NCBI GenBank assembly: GCA_021780315.1
Contig: JAJXYY010000042.1
Coordinates: 496,001-560,000, forward strand
Direction: 5' to 3'
DNA length: 64,000 bases
Origin: Acidobacteriota bacterium
GTDB lineage: Bacteria; Acidobacteriota; Terriglobia; Terriglobales; Acidobacteriaceae
The translations under genes and the position numbers were made by a program. Shown piece by piece: positions 1-9,585 of the stretch; the first letter of the stretch is position 1; each line of letters begins with the position of its first letter. The notes beneath the pieces are model-generated. The model did no database searches, was not told where the DNA came from, and was given only the letters and a program-made list of their open reading frames with translations.

Positions 1-1137
1 ATCGAGTTCGACGATGTTCATGGTCGGGGGGGCGATCTGGTGCTGCATGGCCATGATGGTGATGCCGGCTTCGAGTCCCCCGGCGCCTCCGAGGAGGTGT
101 CCAGTCATGGATTTGGTGGAACTGACGAGCAGGGTGTGGTTGAGTGCGCGCTCGCCGAAGACGTTTTCGATGGCCTTGGATTCGAGGGCGTCACCGAGGG
201 GGGTGGAGGTGGCGTGGGCGTTGACGTAGTCGATCTGGTCGGGCGAGATGCCGGCGACGCGGAGGGCGTTGGTCATGGCACGGTAGCAGCCTTCGCCTTC
301 GGGGGCCATTCCGGTCATGTGGAAGGCATCTGCGGACATGCCGTAGCCGATGATTTCGGCGAGGATTTTGGCGCCGCGAGCCTTGGCGAACTCAAGCTCT
401 TCGAGGATGAGGATGCCAGCGCCTTCGCCACAGACGAAGCCGTCACGGTCCTTGTCCCAGGGACGGCAGGCGTGGGTGGGGTCGTCGTTGCGGGTGGAGA
501 GGGCCTTCATGGCGGCGAAACCACCGACACCCATGGGGGTGATGGCGGCCTCGGTGCCACCGGCGATCATGGCGTCGGCATCGCCGCGCTGGATGATGCG
601 GAAGGCGTCACCGATGGAGTGGGCGCTGGAGGTGCAGGCGGTAGCGGTGGCCTCGTTGGGTCCGCGGGCGGAGTACTTGATGGAGACGTGTCCGGCGGCG
701 AGGTTGACGATGGTGGCGGGGATGAAGAAGGGCGAGATTTTGCGTGGGCCACCGTTCATCATGTTGGTGTGTTCGCGCTCAATGACGTCGAAGCCGCCGA
801 TGCCGGAGCCGATGTGTACGCCGAAGCGGTCACTGAACTCGCGGGAGACGGTGAGGCCGGAGTGGGCCATGGCCTCTGCTGCTGCGGCGAGAGCGAAGTG
901 GATGAAGCGGCCCATTTTGCGGGACTCTTTTTTGTCGACGAAGAGGAGTGGATCGAAGTTCTTGACCTCTGCGGCGAAGCGGACGGAGTGGCCGGTGAGA
1001 TCGAATGCCTTGATCTCCGCCATGCCACTCTTGCCGGCCATGAGCCCTGCCCACACTTCGGGAGCGGTGTTGCCTACTGCACAGAGCAGGCCGATACCGG
1101 TAACGACGACACGACGCTGCTGCAGTGCCTGCGACAT
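1..1137 (-). CDS. fabF: beta-ketoacyl-ACP synthase II (partial, C-terminus outside window)
   Basis: This is a condensing enzyme of type II fatty-acid synthesis. It extends acyl-ACP with malonyl-ACP in the cytoplasm. The thiolase fold is readable: the active-site cysteine lies in TACTSSAHS near residue 168, and the two catalytic histidines follow in NAHATSTPLGD and MTGHLLGGAGG. The 379 codons present match a 410-420 residue family, so about 35 C-terminal residues lie beyond base 1. The start at 1137 gives MSQALQQRRVVVTGIG, the normal KAS N-terminus, and lies 5 bases after the acpP stop, so the two genes are surely co-transcribed. The FabF assignment rests on length and on the acpP neighbour; FabB is less likely. 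Confidence 0.95.
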   Translation of the reverse strand, partial: MSQALQQRRVVVTGIGLLCAVGNTAPEVWAGLMAGKSGMAEIKAFDLTGHSVRFAAEVKNFDPLLFVDKKESRKMGRFIHFALAAAAEAMAHSGLTVSREFSDRFGVHIGSGIGGFDVIEREHTNMMNGGPRKISPFFIPATIVNLAAGHVSIKYSARGPNEATATACTSSAHSIGDAFRIIQRGDADAMIAGGTEAAITPMGVGGFAAMKALSTRNDDPTHACRPWDKDRDGFVCGEGAGILILEELEFAKARGAKILAEIIGYGMSADAFHMTGMAPEGEGCYRAMTNALRVAGISPDQIDYVNAHATSTPLGDALESKAIENVFGERALNHTLLVSSTKSMTGHLLGGAGGLEAGITIMAMQHQIAPPTMNIVELD

Positions 1138-1142
1138 ATGAC

Positions 1143-1388
1143 TTACTTTGCGCCCTTCTGGTTCTTTTCGATGTAGTCGACGGCATCCTTGACGGTCTTG
1201 ATCTTCTCGGCGTCTTCGTCGGGGATCTGGATGTCGAAAGCTTCTTCGAACTGCATGACGAGTTCGACTACGTCGAGGGAGTCGGCACCGAGGTCTTCCT
1301 GAAAGCTGGCGCCGGGGGTGACTTCGGCTTCATCCACCTGGAGTTGCTCGACGATAATCTGTTTTACTTTTTCATCAACTGCAGCCAT
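1143..1388 (-). CDS. acpP: acyl carrier protein
   Basis: This 81-residue acyl carrier protein holds growing acyl chains on a phosphopantetheine arm. The arm attaches to the serine of the [10 protein letters not shown] motif (Ser37). The acidic four-helix pattern and length are typical of the family. An upstream in-frame start at 1415 would add nine residues, but the ATG at 1388 has a clear CAGGAG ribosome site six bases before it and begins [10 protein letters not shown] like other ACPs. It is the first gene of an acpP-fabF unit. A sigma-70-like promoter with a dyad over its -10 element lies about 105-130 bases upstream. Confidence 0.97.
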   Translation of the reverse strand: MAAVDEKVKQIIVEQLQVDEAEVTPGASFQEDLGADSLDVVELVMQFEEAFDIQIPDEDAEKIKTVKDAVDYIEKNQKGAK

Positions 1389-1476
1389 GTAGTTCTCCTG
1401 TTGTACGTCTGTCAATCAAATTTGGATGGTACTGCCCGGTGCGTATGAGTGCAGCGGGGGCAGGGCGCGTTCGCAA

Positions 1477-1494
1477 CCTTGAACAACCTCAAGG
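1477..1494 (-). promoter_or_regulatory. dyad overlapping the acpP -10 element (possible operator)
   Basis: An inverted repeat with perfect arms CCTTGA and TCAAGG is separated by six bases. The upstream arm overlaps the proposed -10 hexamer of acpP. The position suits a repressor site, but no regulator is identified. Confidence 0.35.
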
Positions 1495-1520
1495 ATACTG
1501 AGCGCCTAGATGAGTGTAAA
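1492..1520 (-). promoter_or_regulatory. acpP-fabF promoter (sigma-70-like)
   Basis: Reading the minus strand, TTTACA and TATCCT are separated by 17 bases, about 105 bases upstream of the acpP start. Spacing and hexamers fit a housekeeping promoter. Predicted by eye only. Confidence 0.55.
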
Positions 1521-1559
1521 GCAAAGTGGAACGGCTCGCTGGAATGTGCATGGAAAGAG

Positions 1560-3068
1560 TTAGGAGGACCAGATGGAATTAACAGCAAAGGACTGGGGGC
1601 GGGCGATGCGGCAGGCGCCGGGGAGGGTGAGGGTGGCGACGGGTTGGGCGGGGTTGCGGGCGAGGGTTCCGGAGCGGTAGAAGCGGTGGGTGAAGCAGAA
1701 GCGGCTGTCGAGGAAGAGTTCGAGGACGGAGTTGTCGGCGAAGAGATGGAGGCGTGCCTGGGCGGGCAGGGGTTTGGGGAGTTCGATATGCAGGTCGTTG
1801 AGGCGGAGAGTATTGGGGGCCTGGGCGGGGTCGGAGCGGATTTCGAGCAAGGGGCCGAAGGGGTCGTAGAGGGTGTAGGGGGTAGGGGTGCCGGCGGCGG
1901 CGGTCTGGAGGACGCAGGAGAACTCCTGGGCGGAGGAGGAGAGGCGATTGGGGGTGGGGTTGGGCTGGGCACGGAGGAGGCGGGTTTCGGCGGCGGGTTC
2001 CATGTGGAGATCGCCGTTGATGAGGGAGAGGCGGCGGGGGAGGCTCATGAGGCCGGACCATCCGGCGCGGGCGTACTCGTCCTGGGGACGGGTTTCGGGG
2101 AGCCATCCCCAGAGGATGCGGTTGCCGTGGGCGTCGAGTTGGGTTTTGGGGGCGTAGAAGGTTCCGTGGCCGTAGTCGAGTTCACCGGATTTGAGGGGGT
2201 GGAAGCGGAGGGTTTCGGGGTCGAGGGTGCCGGAGTGCCAGAGGGTTTTGCCCTGGGTGGAGTAGATGAGGACGTGCTGGCCGGAGGAGCCGAGGGGGAA
2301 GAAGTCGGGGCACTCCCACATTTCGCCGGTGTCGACGGGGTTGGTGCCTGGGATTCCGGACCACTGGCCTTCGAGGAGGGGGTGGAGGTACTGCCATTGG
2401 GTGAGGTCGGGGGTGGTGGCGCGGTAGAGGAGGACCATGCCACCCTGGCCAGCGACACCGGAGCCGACGAGGAGGTATTGGGTGTCGGCGATGCGGAAGG
2501 GGGTGGGGTCGCGGAAGCCGGTGACGTGGAGGCCAGGGGGTGGGGTGGGGATGACGGGTTGGGGGTGCTTGGTCCAGGTGCGGAGGGAGGCGTCGGTGGG
2601 GAGGGCGAGGTTCTGGGTTTCTCGGTAGTTGTTGTGGCCGTCGCTGAGGGTAGCCTGGGCGAGGGGGACGGTCTGGACGCCGGTGTAGATGATGGCAGGG
2701 TGTCCGTTGAGGAGGAGGCTGCTGCCGGTGAAGCATCCCTGAGCGTCGGGGCTGTTGGGGGTGGGGGCGAGGGCGACGGGCTGGCGGGTCCAGTGGACCA
2801 TGTCGGGACTGGTGGCGTGGGCCCAGTGCATGTCTCCCCAGACGGCAGCGTGGGGGTTGTACTGGTGGAACATGTGGTACTGGCCGCGATAGTAAACGGG
2901 GGCGCAGGGATCGTTCATCCAGCCGCGGGCGGGGAGGAGATGGAAGCTGGGGCGGTCGGGATCGTGAGGGGCGGGGCTGTCCGAAGGGGCGGCGAAGGTC
3001 TGGCGGGTGAGGCTGGCGGCGGTGGTGAGGGCGAGGGATTGCAGGACGGAGCGGCGGGTAAGGATCAT
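1560..3068 (-). CDS. glycoside hydrolase family 32 (levanase/invertase-like), Tat-exported
   Basis: This exported fructan- or sucrose-hydrolysing enzyme is about 502 residues long. The three GH32 signatures are present in order: WMNDPC with the nucleophile Asp, FRDPTPF with the transition-state Asp, and WECPDFF with the acid/base Glu. They mark the five-bladed propeller, and a beta-sandwich module fills the C-terminus. The start at 3068 gives MILTRRSVLQSL, a twin-arginine signal followed by a hydrophobic stretch, so export through Tat is likely. Longer in-frame starts add low-complexity sequence before the signal. The gene stands alone, divergent from the GH75-like gene. Whether it prefers levan, inulin or sucrose cannot be read here. 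Confidence 0.9.
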   Translation of the reverse strand: MILTRRSVLQSLALTTAASLTRQTFAAPSDSPAPHDPDRPSFHLLPARGWMNDPCAPVYYRGQYHMFHQYNPHAAVWGDMHWAHATSPDMVHWTRQPVALAPTPNSPDAQGCFTGSSLLLNGHPAIIYTGVQTVPLAQATLSDGHNNYRETQNLALPTDASLRTWTKHPQPVIPTPPPGLHVTGFRDPTPFRIADTQYLLVGSGVAGQGGMVLLYRATTPDLTQWQYLHPLLEGQWSGIPGTNPVDTGEMWECPDFFPLGSSGQHVLIYSTQGKTLWHSGTLDPETLRFHPLKSGELDYGHGTFYAPKTQLDAHGNRILWGWLPETRPQDEYARAGWSGLMSLPRRLSLINGDLHMEPAAETRLLRAQPNPTPNRLSSSAQEFSCVLQTAAAGTPTPYTLYDPFGPLLEIRSDPAQAPNTLRLNDLHIELPKPLPAQARLHLFADNSVLELFLDSRFCFTHRFYRSGTLARNPAQPVATLTLPGACRIARPQSFAVNSIWSS

Positions 3069-3208
3069 GGAACGAGGCCTTTCATGACGCGGCAATGCGG
3101 GGAGCGGATACTGGAGGGAGGATATGCGGTGGGATGGCTGGCGTAAAGTGCGGTTGGCGCGGGCTGGGTCCTGCAGGTGCGTTGCGGCGTCCAATAGGAG
3201 AAGGGCAG

Positions 3209-3991
3209 ATGGCGAGGACAGGGATGCGGGGTTGGATAGGGATGGTGTTGTTGGCGGTGGTGGTGGGTCGGGCGGCGGCGCAGGAGTATGGGGTGGGGCA
3301 GGAGTACGGGGTGGCTCCGGCGCAGGTGGCGGGGGTGAAGCCTTGTCCGAAGGCTAAGGGGCCGACGAAGCTGGTGGAGGGTGGTCGGGCGGCGGTGGAG
3401 GTGGTGGTGAAGATGGATGTGGATGTGGATGGCGCTCCGACGGCGTATGGGCCGCGAGGGAAGAAGACTCTGGATGTGGAGAAGCATGCGCGGGCGCCGA
3501 AGGGGAGTCCGCACCCGGGGGAGATTGTGGGGTACATGACGGAGTATGAGGGCGGGCCGCCTACGGTGCAGGGCAAGGGCGATCCGGCGCCGGGGTACTA
3601 CGTGTCGCAGACGGACTTTGCGGACATCCATAACAAACGGATGGAAGACCCGCGGCGGTATGTGGACGCGACGAAGATCAACTACGTGGTGCAGGGGCGG
3701 GCGGCGCGGCGGGCGGGGGTGGTGATGGGGGACTTTGCGACGGTGTATAGCTGCCGGACGGGGCGGACGGCGTATGCGATTGTGGCGGACTCCGGCAATG
3801 AGAGCGGGGCGGAGGGCTCGCTGGCGCTGGTGAAGGCGCTGGGATACCGGATTCGCGATGGGATCGAGGACTCGGTGGACGACCGGGAGATTGTGGTGCG
3901 GTACTATCCGAAGTCGAATCCGGAGAAGCTGTTTTTCAAGACGCAGGGGGAGCTGGATGCTGCGGCGCGGCGGTTGGGGATTGAGAAGTAG
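3209..3991 (+). CDS. secreted GH75-like (fungal chitosanase-type) domain protein
   Basis: This is a secreted protein of about 260 residues. A hydrophobic leader near residues 5-25 ends in GRAAAQ and suits signal peptidase. The mature part resembles family GH75 chitosanases: DVDGAPTAYGP, then PGYYVSQTDF, then GDFATVY, then a DSG...GAEGSLAL segment holding the Asp and Glu expected of the active site. Chitosan hydrolysis is therefore plausible but recognised from motifs only. The start at 3209 has AGGAGAAGGG just before it; an in-frame start at 3095 would bury the signal peptide. A short near-repeat, QEYGVGQEYGVAPAQ, follows the leader. Confidence 0.72.
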   Translation: MARTGMRGWIGMVLLAVVVGRAAAQEYGVGQEYGVAPAQVAGVKPCPKAKGPTKLVEGGRAAVEVVVKMDVDVDGAPTAYGPRGKKTLDVEKHARAPKGSPHPGEIVGYMTEYEGGPPTVQGKGDPAPGYYVSQTDFADIHNKRMEDPRRYVDATKINYVVQGRAARRAGVVMGDFATVYSCRTGRTAYAIVADSGNESGAEGSLALVKALGYRIRDGIEDSVDDREIVVRYYPKSNPEKLFFKTQGELDAAARRLGIEK

Positions 3992-4061
3992 CGGTGGGGG
4001 CTAGATCTGATAAGGGTGGCGGGATTTCCACTTGGGCGCAGCGAAGAATCAGCGTAGATTC

Positions 4062-5498
4062 ATGGTCATGCAGATGATGAGCGTCGTGCTGATGGTTGTA
4101 GGTTGCGTGGTTGGTGTTGGGCTGGGCTGGTGGCTGGGCGGGTCTCAGGCAATGGGCCGCGCGGCGGGGGAGCGAGCGGCAGCGGGTGAGCGGCTGGCTG
4201 CGAAAGAGGCGGAGATCGGCAACCTGAGAGGTGCACTGAGTCAGCGGGAAGAGGAGTTGACGCGCGAGCGAGGTGCGGCTTCGCGGTCATTGGCGGAGGC
4301 GGCCGGACTACAGGCGCAACTGCTGGCGGAGCAGAAGGCAACGGGTGAGAAGCTGGAGGCGCTGACGCAGGTGGAGAAGAGCTTGAAAGAGAGCTTTGAA
4401 GCGTTGGCGGCGACGGCTCTGGATGCGAATAGCGGACGGCTGCTGCAGTTGAACCAGCAGCAGATGGAGAAGCAACAGGCCGAAGCGAAGAAGGAGTTGG
4501 AGGCCAAGGGCACGGCGATCGAGACGCTGCTGAAGCCGATGCAGGAATCGCTGAAGGAGCTCTCAACGTATAGCCAAGGGCTGGAGGTGAAGCGGGAGGG
4601 CGCGTATGAGGCGGTGCTGGCGGAGATACGCAATATTCAGCAGTCTCACACGGACCTGCGGCGGGAGACGACACAACTGGTACAGGCATTGCGTGCGCCA
4701 AAGGCGCGAGGCAACTGGGGCGAACTACAGCTCAAGAAGTGCGTGGAGTTTGCAGGCATGGTGCAATTCGCCTCGTTTGAGGTGGAGAAGTTTGTGCGGG
4801 GGGACGACGCGAACTATCGACCTGACCTGGTGGTGAAGATGCCGAATGGACGGACGATCATTGTGGATGCGAAGACTCCACTGGATGCATTTCTGGATGC
4901 GAGTACGGCTGAGGATGAGGTGGTACGGAAGGCGAAACTGGAGGCTCATGCGGCTCGGGTCAGGACGCATTTGAACGAGCTTTCGAGCAAAGCTTACTGG
5001 AAGCAGTTTGTCGACTCTCCCGATTTTATTGTGTGTTTTCTGCCGAGCGAGGTGCTGTTCAGTGCTGCGTTGGAGCAGGACCCGGGGCTGATTGAGTACA
5101 GTGCTGGAGCAGGCGTGCTGCTGGCGACGCCGACGACGCTGATCGCGTTACTGAAGGCCGTGGCGTTCGGGTGGCAGCAGGCGGAGATTGCCAAGAATGC
5201 GGTGACTATTCGAGACACTGCGCTATCCGTTTATGGGAAGCTGGCGGGACTGCATGGGGCGTTTCTGGATTTGGGAAAGCGGCTGAAGTCAGCGGGTGAT
5301 AGCTATGACGATATGTTGACGAAAGTGGAAGGGCGCGGCGGAATATTTTCTGTGTCACGTAAGTTGCGAGAGTTAGGGATTGGCGAAAAAGAACTGCCCG
5401 ATATGAAGCCGATCGGCTTGACGCTGAAGCCAATGGAAGCCGAGGACTGGCAACCGTCGTTGAGCCTGGCGGCTGGAGCCGAGACAGAGCAGCCGTAG
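4062..5498 (+). CDS. rmuC: RmuC family protein
   Basis: RmuC family proteins limit recombination at inverted repeats in E. coli and have a nuclease-like core. The protein has about 478 residues. An N-terminal membrane helix (VVLMVVGCVVGVGLGWWL) is followed by a long charged coiled coil to about residue 160. The RmuC domain then includes RAPKARGNWGELQL, ANYRPDLVVKMP and IIVDAKTPLDAFLDA, the conserved core. The order and length are normal for the family. I chose the ATG at 4062; a TTG at 4032 and further ATGs at 4068-4077 are possible, and no start has a strong ribosome site. The gene appears to be transcribed alone. Confidence 0.93.
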   Translation: MVMQMMSVVLMVVGCVVGVGLGWWLGGSQAMGRAAGERAAAGERLAAKEAEIGNLRGALSQREEELTRERGAASRSLAEAAGLQAQLLAEQKATGEKLEALTQVEKSLKESFEALAATALDANSGRLLQLNQQQMEKQQAEAKKELEAKGTAIETLLKPMQESLKELSTYSQGLEVKREGAYEAVLAEIRNIQQSHTDLRRETTQLVQALRAPKARGNWGELQLKKCVEFAGMVQFASFEVEKFVRGDDANYRPDLVVKMPNGRTIIVDAKTPLDAFLDASTAEDEVVRKAKLEAHAARVRTHLNELSSKAYWKQFVDSPDFIVCFLPSEVLFSAALEQDPGLIEYSAGAGVLLATPTTLIALLKAVAFGWQQAEIAKNAVTIRDTALSVYGKLAGLHGAFLDLGKRLKSAGDSYDDMLTKVEGRGGIFSVSRKLRELGIGEKELPDMKPIGLTLKPMEAEDWQPSLSLAAGAETEQP

Positions 5499-5661
5499 GA
5501 GTGCAGCGGCTGACATGGGCTCAGAGGATCATGGTGTGATCTGGACGGTAGCAACAAAGCTGCGGCATGTTTTGGATGCGAGTGCCGGGTTGTGTTTCTG
5601 TAGTTTGCAAGCAAGCATTGGCGGCTATACTTTGCCATCGCAGATTTTTTGAGGAGAGACT

Positions 5662-7326
5662 ATGTTGAAGGTGCGGGTTGGTGGATTGGTGGCGGTGGGA
5701 CTGGTGCTGGGTTGCTGGGTTGGGGCCGGGGCGCAGGGTAAGGCAGAGAAGAAAGACGAGAAGGTGGTGGTGACGGGGACGGCGGTTGCTCCGGTGGCGG
5801 CTGCGGCGGTGGATTCGACCACGGAGGGCAGCGTGACGGTGGGTGGCCAGGCGATCGCGTACAAGGCGGTGGCGGGGACGATTACGGTGGGGGCGACGGA
5901 TGCGCAGGATGCGCTGCTGGGGCTGGACGGGAAGATGCTGGCGGATACGGGCGTGAATGTGCCGGATGCGGCGAAGCCTGAAGATGCCCCGGCGACGGCG
6001 CGGATGTTCTATACGGCTTACTTCAAGAAGGGTGCGGCTTCGGAGTCGCGGCCGGTGATGTTTTTGTATAACGGCGGGCCGGGTTCGGCGACGATGTGGC
6101 TGCACATGGGGAGCTTTGGGCCGCGGCGGGTGTTGACGACGGATACGCAGCACGATGCGGCGGCACCGTACAAGATTGTGAACAACGACTTTAGCCTGCT
6201 GGATACGACGGACCTGGTGTTTATCGATGCGCCGGGGACGGGGTTCAGCCGGATACTGGGCAAGGACAAGGAGAAGGCGTTCTGGGGGACGGACCAGGAT
6301 GCGCATGCGTTCGAGCGGTTTATCCGGCGATTTTTGACGAAGTATGAGCGGTGGAATTCGCCGAAGTATTTGTTTGGGGAGAGCTATGGGACTCCGCGGA
6401 GTGCGGTGCTGAGTGCGGCGCTGCAGAATGTGGATTTGAATGGGATTGTGCTGCTGTCGGCGATTCTTAGCTTTGATAACAGTGTGGATGGACCGAAGTG
6501 GAATCCGGGCGTGGATCAGGCGTATGCGCTGGCGTTGCCGACGTATGCGGCGAGCGCTTATTACCACAAGAAGCTGGCGAATCCTCCGGCGGCGCTGGAA
6601 CCGTTTTTGAAGGAGGTGGAGCAGTATGCGCTGGGCGAGTACATGAGCGCGCTGCTGCAGGGGAGCGAGTTGCCGGAGGCGCAGAAGGAGGCGGTGGCGG
6701 AGAAGTTGCATGGGTATACGGGGCTGCCGGTGGCTTACCTGATGAAGTCGAATCTGCGGGTGAGCGGCGGCGCGTTCAGCAAGAATCTGCAGGATGCGGA
6801 CGGGTTGACGACGGGTCGTCTGGATACGCGGTACAAGGGGCCGGACTTTGATCCGTTGAGCGAAGAGGCGGAGTACGATCCGCAGAGCCAGGCGATCAGC
6901 TCAGCGTATACGACGGCGATCAACCAGTACATGCGGACGGAGCTGAAGTATGGCGCGGACCAGACGTACAAGCCGGGCGCGTATATGGATGCGAACTTCA
7001 GCTGGGCTCTGCGGCATCAGGCTCCGGGCGGACCGCCGGCGACGCAGAGCGAGGGGGGCGTGAATGTGATGCCGGATCTGGCGCTGACAATGAAGGAGAA
7101 TCCCAAGATGAAGGTGATGCTGGCGGGCGGGTACTACGACCTGGCGACACCGTACTTCGAGGGCAAGTTCGAGATGCACCATCTGCCGATTCCGCAGAAG
7201 CTGCAGTCGAACATCAGCTACCACTACTACCCGGCGGGCCACATGGTCTACGTGAATGAAAACGTGCTGAAGCAGTTCCACGACGATGTGGCGAGCTTCA
7301 TCAAAGGCACGGAAGCGGCGAAGTAA
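5662..7326 (+). CDS. peptidase S10 family serine carboxypeptidase, secreted
   Basis: This is an exported serine carboxypeptidase-like enzyme of 554 residues. An N-terminal signal peptide ends near GAGAQG. The alpha/beta-hydrolase landmarks of family S10 are visible: NGGPGSATMW for the oxyanion region, GESYGTPRS with the nucleophile Ser241, AGGYYDLATP with the Asp, and YPAGHMVY with the catalytic His near the C-terminus. A GAGGAGA ribosome site precedes the ATG at 5662. A terminator hairpin follows the stop. It probably removes C-terminal residues from peptides in the periplasm or outside the cell; specificity is unknown. Confidence 0.92.
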   Translation: MLKVRVGGLVAVGLVLGCWVGAGAQGKAEKKDEKVVVTGTAVAPVAAAAVDSTTEGSVTVGGQAIAYKAVAGTITVGATDAQDALLGLDGKMLADTGVNVPDAAKPEDAPATARMFYTAYFKKGAASESRPVMFLYNGGPGSATMWLHMGSFGPRRVLTTDTQHDAAAPYKIVNNDFSLLDTTDLVFIDAPGTGFSRILGKDKEKAFWGTDQDAHAFERFIRRFLTKYERWNSPKYLFGESYGTPRSAVLSAALQNVDLNGIVLLSAILSFDNSVDGPKWNPGVDQAYALALPTYAASAYYHKKLANPPAALEPFLKEVEQYALGEYMSALLQGSELPEAQKEAVAEKLHGYTGLPVAYLMKSNLRVSGGAFSKNLQDADGLTTGRLDTRYKGPDFDPLSEEAEYDPQSQAISSAYTTAINQYMRTELKYGADQTYKPGAYMDANFSWALRHQAPGGPPATQSEGGVNVMPDLALTMKENPKMKVMLAGGYYDLATPYFEGKFEMHHLPIPQKLQSNISYHYYPAGHMVYVNENVLKQFHDDVASFIKGTEAAK

Positions 7327-7348
7327 GCAGGGGTGGAAGGGCTGCAGG

Positions 7349-7376
7349 GGGCTGGACCTTTGGGTCTGGCCCTTTT
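7349..7376 (+). terminator. rho-independent terminator after the S10 peptidase
   Basis: GGGCTGGACC pairs with GGTCTGGCCC across a four-base loop, with two G-T pairs, and is followed by TTTTGCTTT. It lies 22 bases past the stop and between convergent genes. Confidence 0.7.
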
Positions 7377-7419
7377 GCTTTGGCTGGGGGAGCGGTCAGT
7401 TCCCTGCCCTGCGGCTGGT

Positions 7420-9327
7420 TCAGGGGCGCTGGCCGTGGGTGGCGGGGGTGATGGGGGTGACGGCGGGAGTGGCGACGCCGATGATTTCGGTAAGGGAGTT
7501 GCCGGTGAAGTTGGTGACCCAGAGGTTGCCGGAGCCGTCGATGGCGAGGCCGTGGGGGGAGCTGAGGCCGACGGCGGTGGGGGGTACGGTGGGGTCCGGT
7601 GCGACCTGGCCGGAGGGTTGGTAGCCGGTGGTGGGGGTGATGGCGGTGCCGTCGTTGTTGAAGGCAGAGATGGTGTTGGCGGCCCGGTTGGCGATCCAGA
7701 CGCGGTTGGAGCCGTCGATGGCGAGCTGGGCGGGGGAGTTGAGGCCTCCGCCGGTGAAGCCGGTGGCGGGCGAGATGGGTTGGCCACTGCTGGAATATTT
7801 GCCGAGGGTGCTGTTTTTGCCGCTGGCGAACCAGATGTTTCCGGCAGCGTCTACGGCGACGAGGTTGAGGTCGCTTCCGGAGGCGGGGGAGACGGACTGG
7901 GCGAACTGGTTGAAGGCGGCAGGCAGGGTGAAGTGATCGAGCTTGGCGCCCTGGCCGATGGTCCAGACGCCTCCAGCGCTATCGATGGAGATGCCGGAGT
8001 TGGAGGCCTGCTGGTCGATCTGGGAGAAGGCGGAGCCGTCGTTGTGGAGGGTGTAGATCTGGGTGCTGCAGTCGACCCAGACGTTTTGCGAGGTGTCGAT
8101 GGCGACGGAGGCGCAGTTGGGGCCGGAGGGATAGGCTCCGATGACGGTACCGGAGTTGGAGAAGCGGGAGAGGCTGGCGGTGCCGGAGAGGGCGAAGTTG
8201 GCGACCCAGACGTTCTGGGCGGAGTCTATGGCGGCATAGATGGGCTGGTTGAGTCCGGCTCCCGTAAAGCCGGAGTAGCCGGAGAGGGGGACGCCGAAGG
8301 GGTCGAGCACATTGAGATTGTTGCTGACGAAGCCGGGGGTCCAGACGTTGCCGAGGGCGTCGATGGCGGGATAGTAAGGGCCGACGAGGGTGTCGCTGTA
8401 GAAGGTGATGCCGAGGGTCCAGTCGTTGGGCGCGGTGGCGAGGGCGGGTAGAAAGGGAGGAGTGCTGCCGACGAGGGCAAAGAGTGCAGGGACCGTGGCG
8501 GCGGGGGCGTGGGCGATGTTGAGGGCAGCGGTGACGGTATCGGCAGGGATGGTGCCGGTGAGGCTTTTGGCGTTGGCGAAGAGGGTGGCGCAGGCGGCGG
8601 TGGAGCCGGTGGAGTTGATGCAGGGGGCGATGAGATCGGCGAGGGTGTTGAGGGTGGCCTGGGGGGACATGCCGTTGCCGGCGAGCGAGTGGGAGCGGGC
8701 GAGGCCGGTGCTGATGTCCTCGAGGTTGGGGATGGCGCTGAAGGCGTTGGCGAGGCCGGTTTTCGCGAGGGTAGTGCCGGAGGAGGCGAGGTGGGTGGCA
8801 TCGGCCATGTAGCCGGCGAGGGCGTAGGCGGTGGCGACGGTGGAGACCTCGTTGATGAAGATATAGGGCTCCGGCTGGGGAGCGTTGCTGAGGCCGGGGC
8901 AGGGGCCGACGGGCGCCATGAGGGCGAGAGCAGGGTTGTCCGTTCCGGGAGCGAGGCCGGGGTTGCCGCCAAGCGCGAGGAGGTAGAGTTGCTGGTCCTG
9001 GGTGCAGGTGAAGACGCTGCCGAGGGCGAAGCTGCCGGAGGCATCGGTGAGTACGTAGGAGCCGACCTGATCGGTAAAGACGCCGGGGGAGCCGGGCTGG
9101 ATGAGCGAGAGGCTGGGGGCGCCGTAGCCGGAGGTGCTGGAGGCGAAGAGGTAGACATGGGCTCCGGAGATGGGCTGCTGGCCGCCGTGGAGGTGGCCGT
9201 GGAGGGCTTGGCCGGTGGTGGGGATGGAGTGAGCTAGCTGGGCGGGGTTGGTGCCACAGCCGGCGAGCAGAGCGGAGAGGCCGAGGAGGAAGGCGAGCGG
9301 GCCGAGATGTTGCTTGACGGGGGCCAT
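7420..9327 (-). CDS. lipoprotein with NHL/streptogramin-lyase-like beta-propeller
   Basis: This exported lipoprotein has about 635 residues. The start at 9327 gives a classic lipoprotein signal with lipobox LLAGC; an in-frame ATG at 9396 would add 23 charged residues before it. The next part ([23 protein letters not shown]) looks like a carboxypeptidase-regulatory beta-sandwich. From about residue 300 on there are propeller repeats of the type [47 protein letters not shown] and [12 protein letters not shown]. Such Vgb/NHL-like propellers bind partners or ligands; an enzymatic role is not supported. It is convergent with the S10 peptidase. The strongest evidence is the regular VWV repeat. Confidence 0.85.
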   Translation of the reverse strand: MAPVKQHLGPLAFLLGLSALLAGCGTNPAQLAHSIPTTGQALHGHLHGGQQPISGAHVYLFASSTSGYGAPSLSLIQPGSPGVFTDQVGSYVLTDASGSFALGSVFTCTQDQQLYLLALGGNPGLAPGTDNPALALMAPVGPCPGLSNAPQPEPYIFINEVSTVATAYALAGYMADATHLASSGTTLAKTGLANAFSAIPNLEDISTGLARSHSLAGNGMSPQATLNTLADLIAPCINSTGSTAACATLFANAKSLTGTIPADTVTAALNIAHAPAATVPALFALVGSTPPFLPALATAPNDWTLGITFYSDTLVGPYYPAIDALGNVWTPGFVSNNLNVLDPFGVPLSGYSGFTGAGLNQPIYAAIDSAQNVWVANFALSGTASLSRFSNSGTVIGAYPSGPNCASVAIDTSQNVWVDCSTQIYTLHNDGSAFSQIDQQASNSGISIDSAGGVWTIGQGAKLDHFTLPAAFNQFAQSVSPASGSDLNLVAVDAAGNIWFASGKNSTLGKYSSSGQPISPATGFTGGGLNSPAQLAIDGSNRVWIANRAANTISAFNNDGTAITPTTGYQPSGQVAPDPTVPPTAVGLSSPHGLAIDGSGNLWVTNFTGNSLTEIIGVATPAVTPITPATHGQRP

Positions 9328-9533
9328 GCAGTGGAATCGCTTTCTCCGAAGGTGGTGCCGCTGGGCTAGGGCGGCCCGGGATGAGAGTTTTCTCATGATT
9401 GAGGGTATTGGAGTGGGTGTTAGAAGGCAGTACCACGGACGGGTGAGGAGCCCGGGTGTAAACATGAGTGACTTTCCATCACATAATATGCATCCTTTTG
9501 TGCTATATTTACGTCAGATGTAGTAACGCGGGT

Positions 9534-9580
9534 CGGAAAGCAAATTCCGTCCTGCAGATTTCCTGAAGAATCAAGGAGAT
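9534..9580 (+). promoter_or_regulatory. hsp20 leader hairpins; possible RNA thermometer masking the ribosome site
   Basis: Two hairpins are visible. The first pairs CGGAA with TTCCG at 9534-9549. The second pairs ATTTCCT (9558-9564) with AGGAGAT (9574-9580) around a nine-base loop. The second stem holds one U-G pair and completely covers the AAGGAG ribosome site of the small heat-shock gene that starts at 9586. The A/U-rich seven-pair stem resembles fourU-type thermometers. Inference from base pairing only. Confidence 0.5.
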
Positions 9581-9585
9581 GTGTG

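Noticed and set aside
1449..3146. 565-codon open frame opposite the GH32 gene, and many similar long frames elsewhere
   Set aside because: Gly/Val/Glu-rich shadow of a C-ending coding strand; no motif, and the true gene on the other strand has catalytic signatures.
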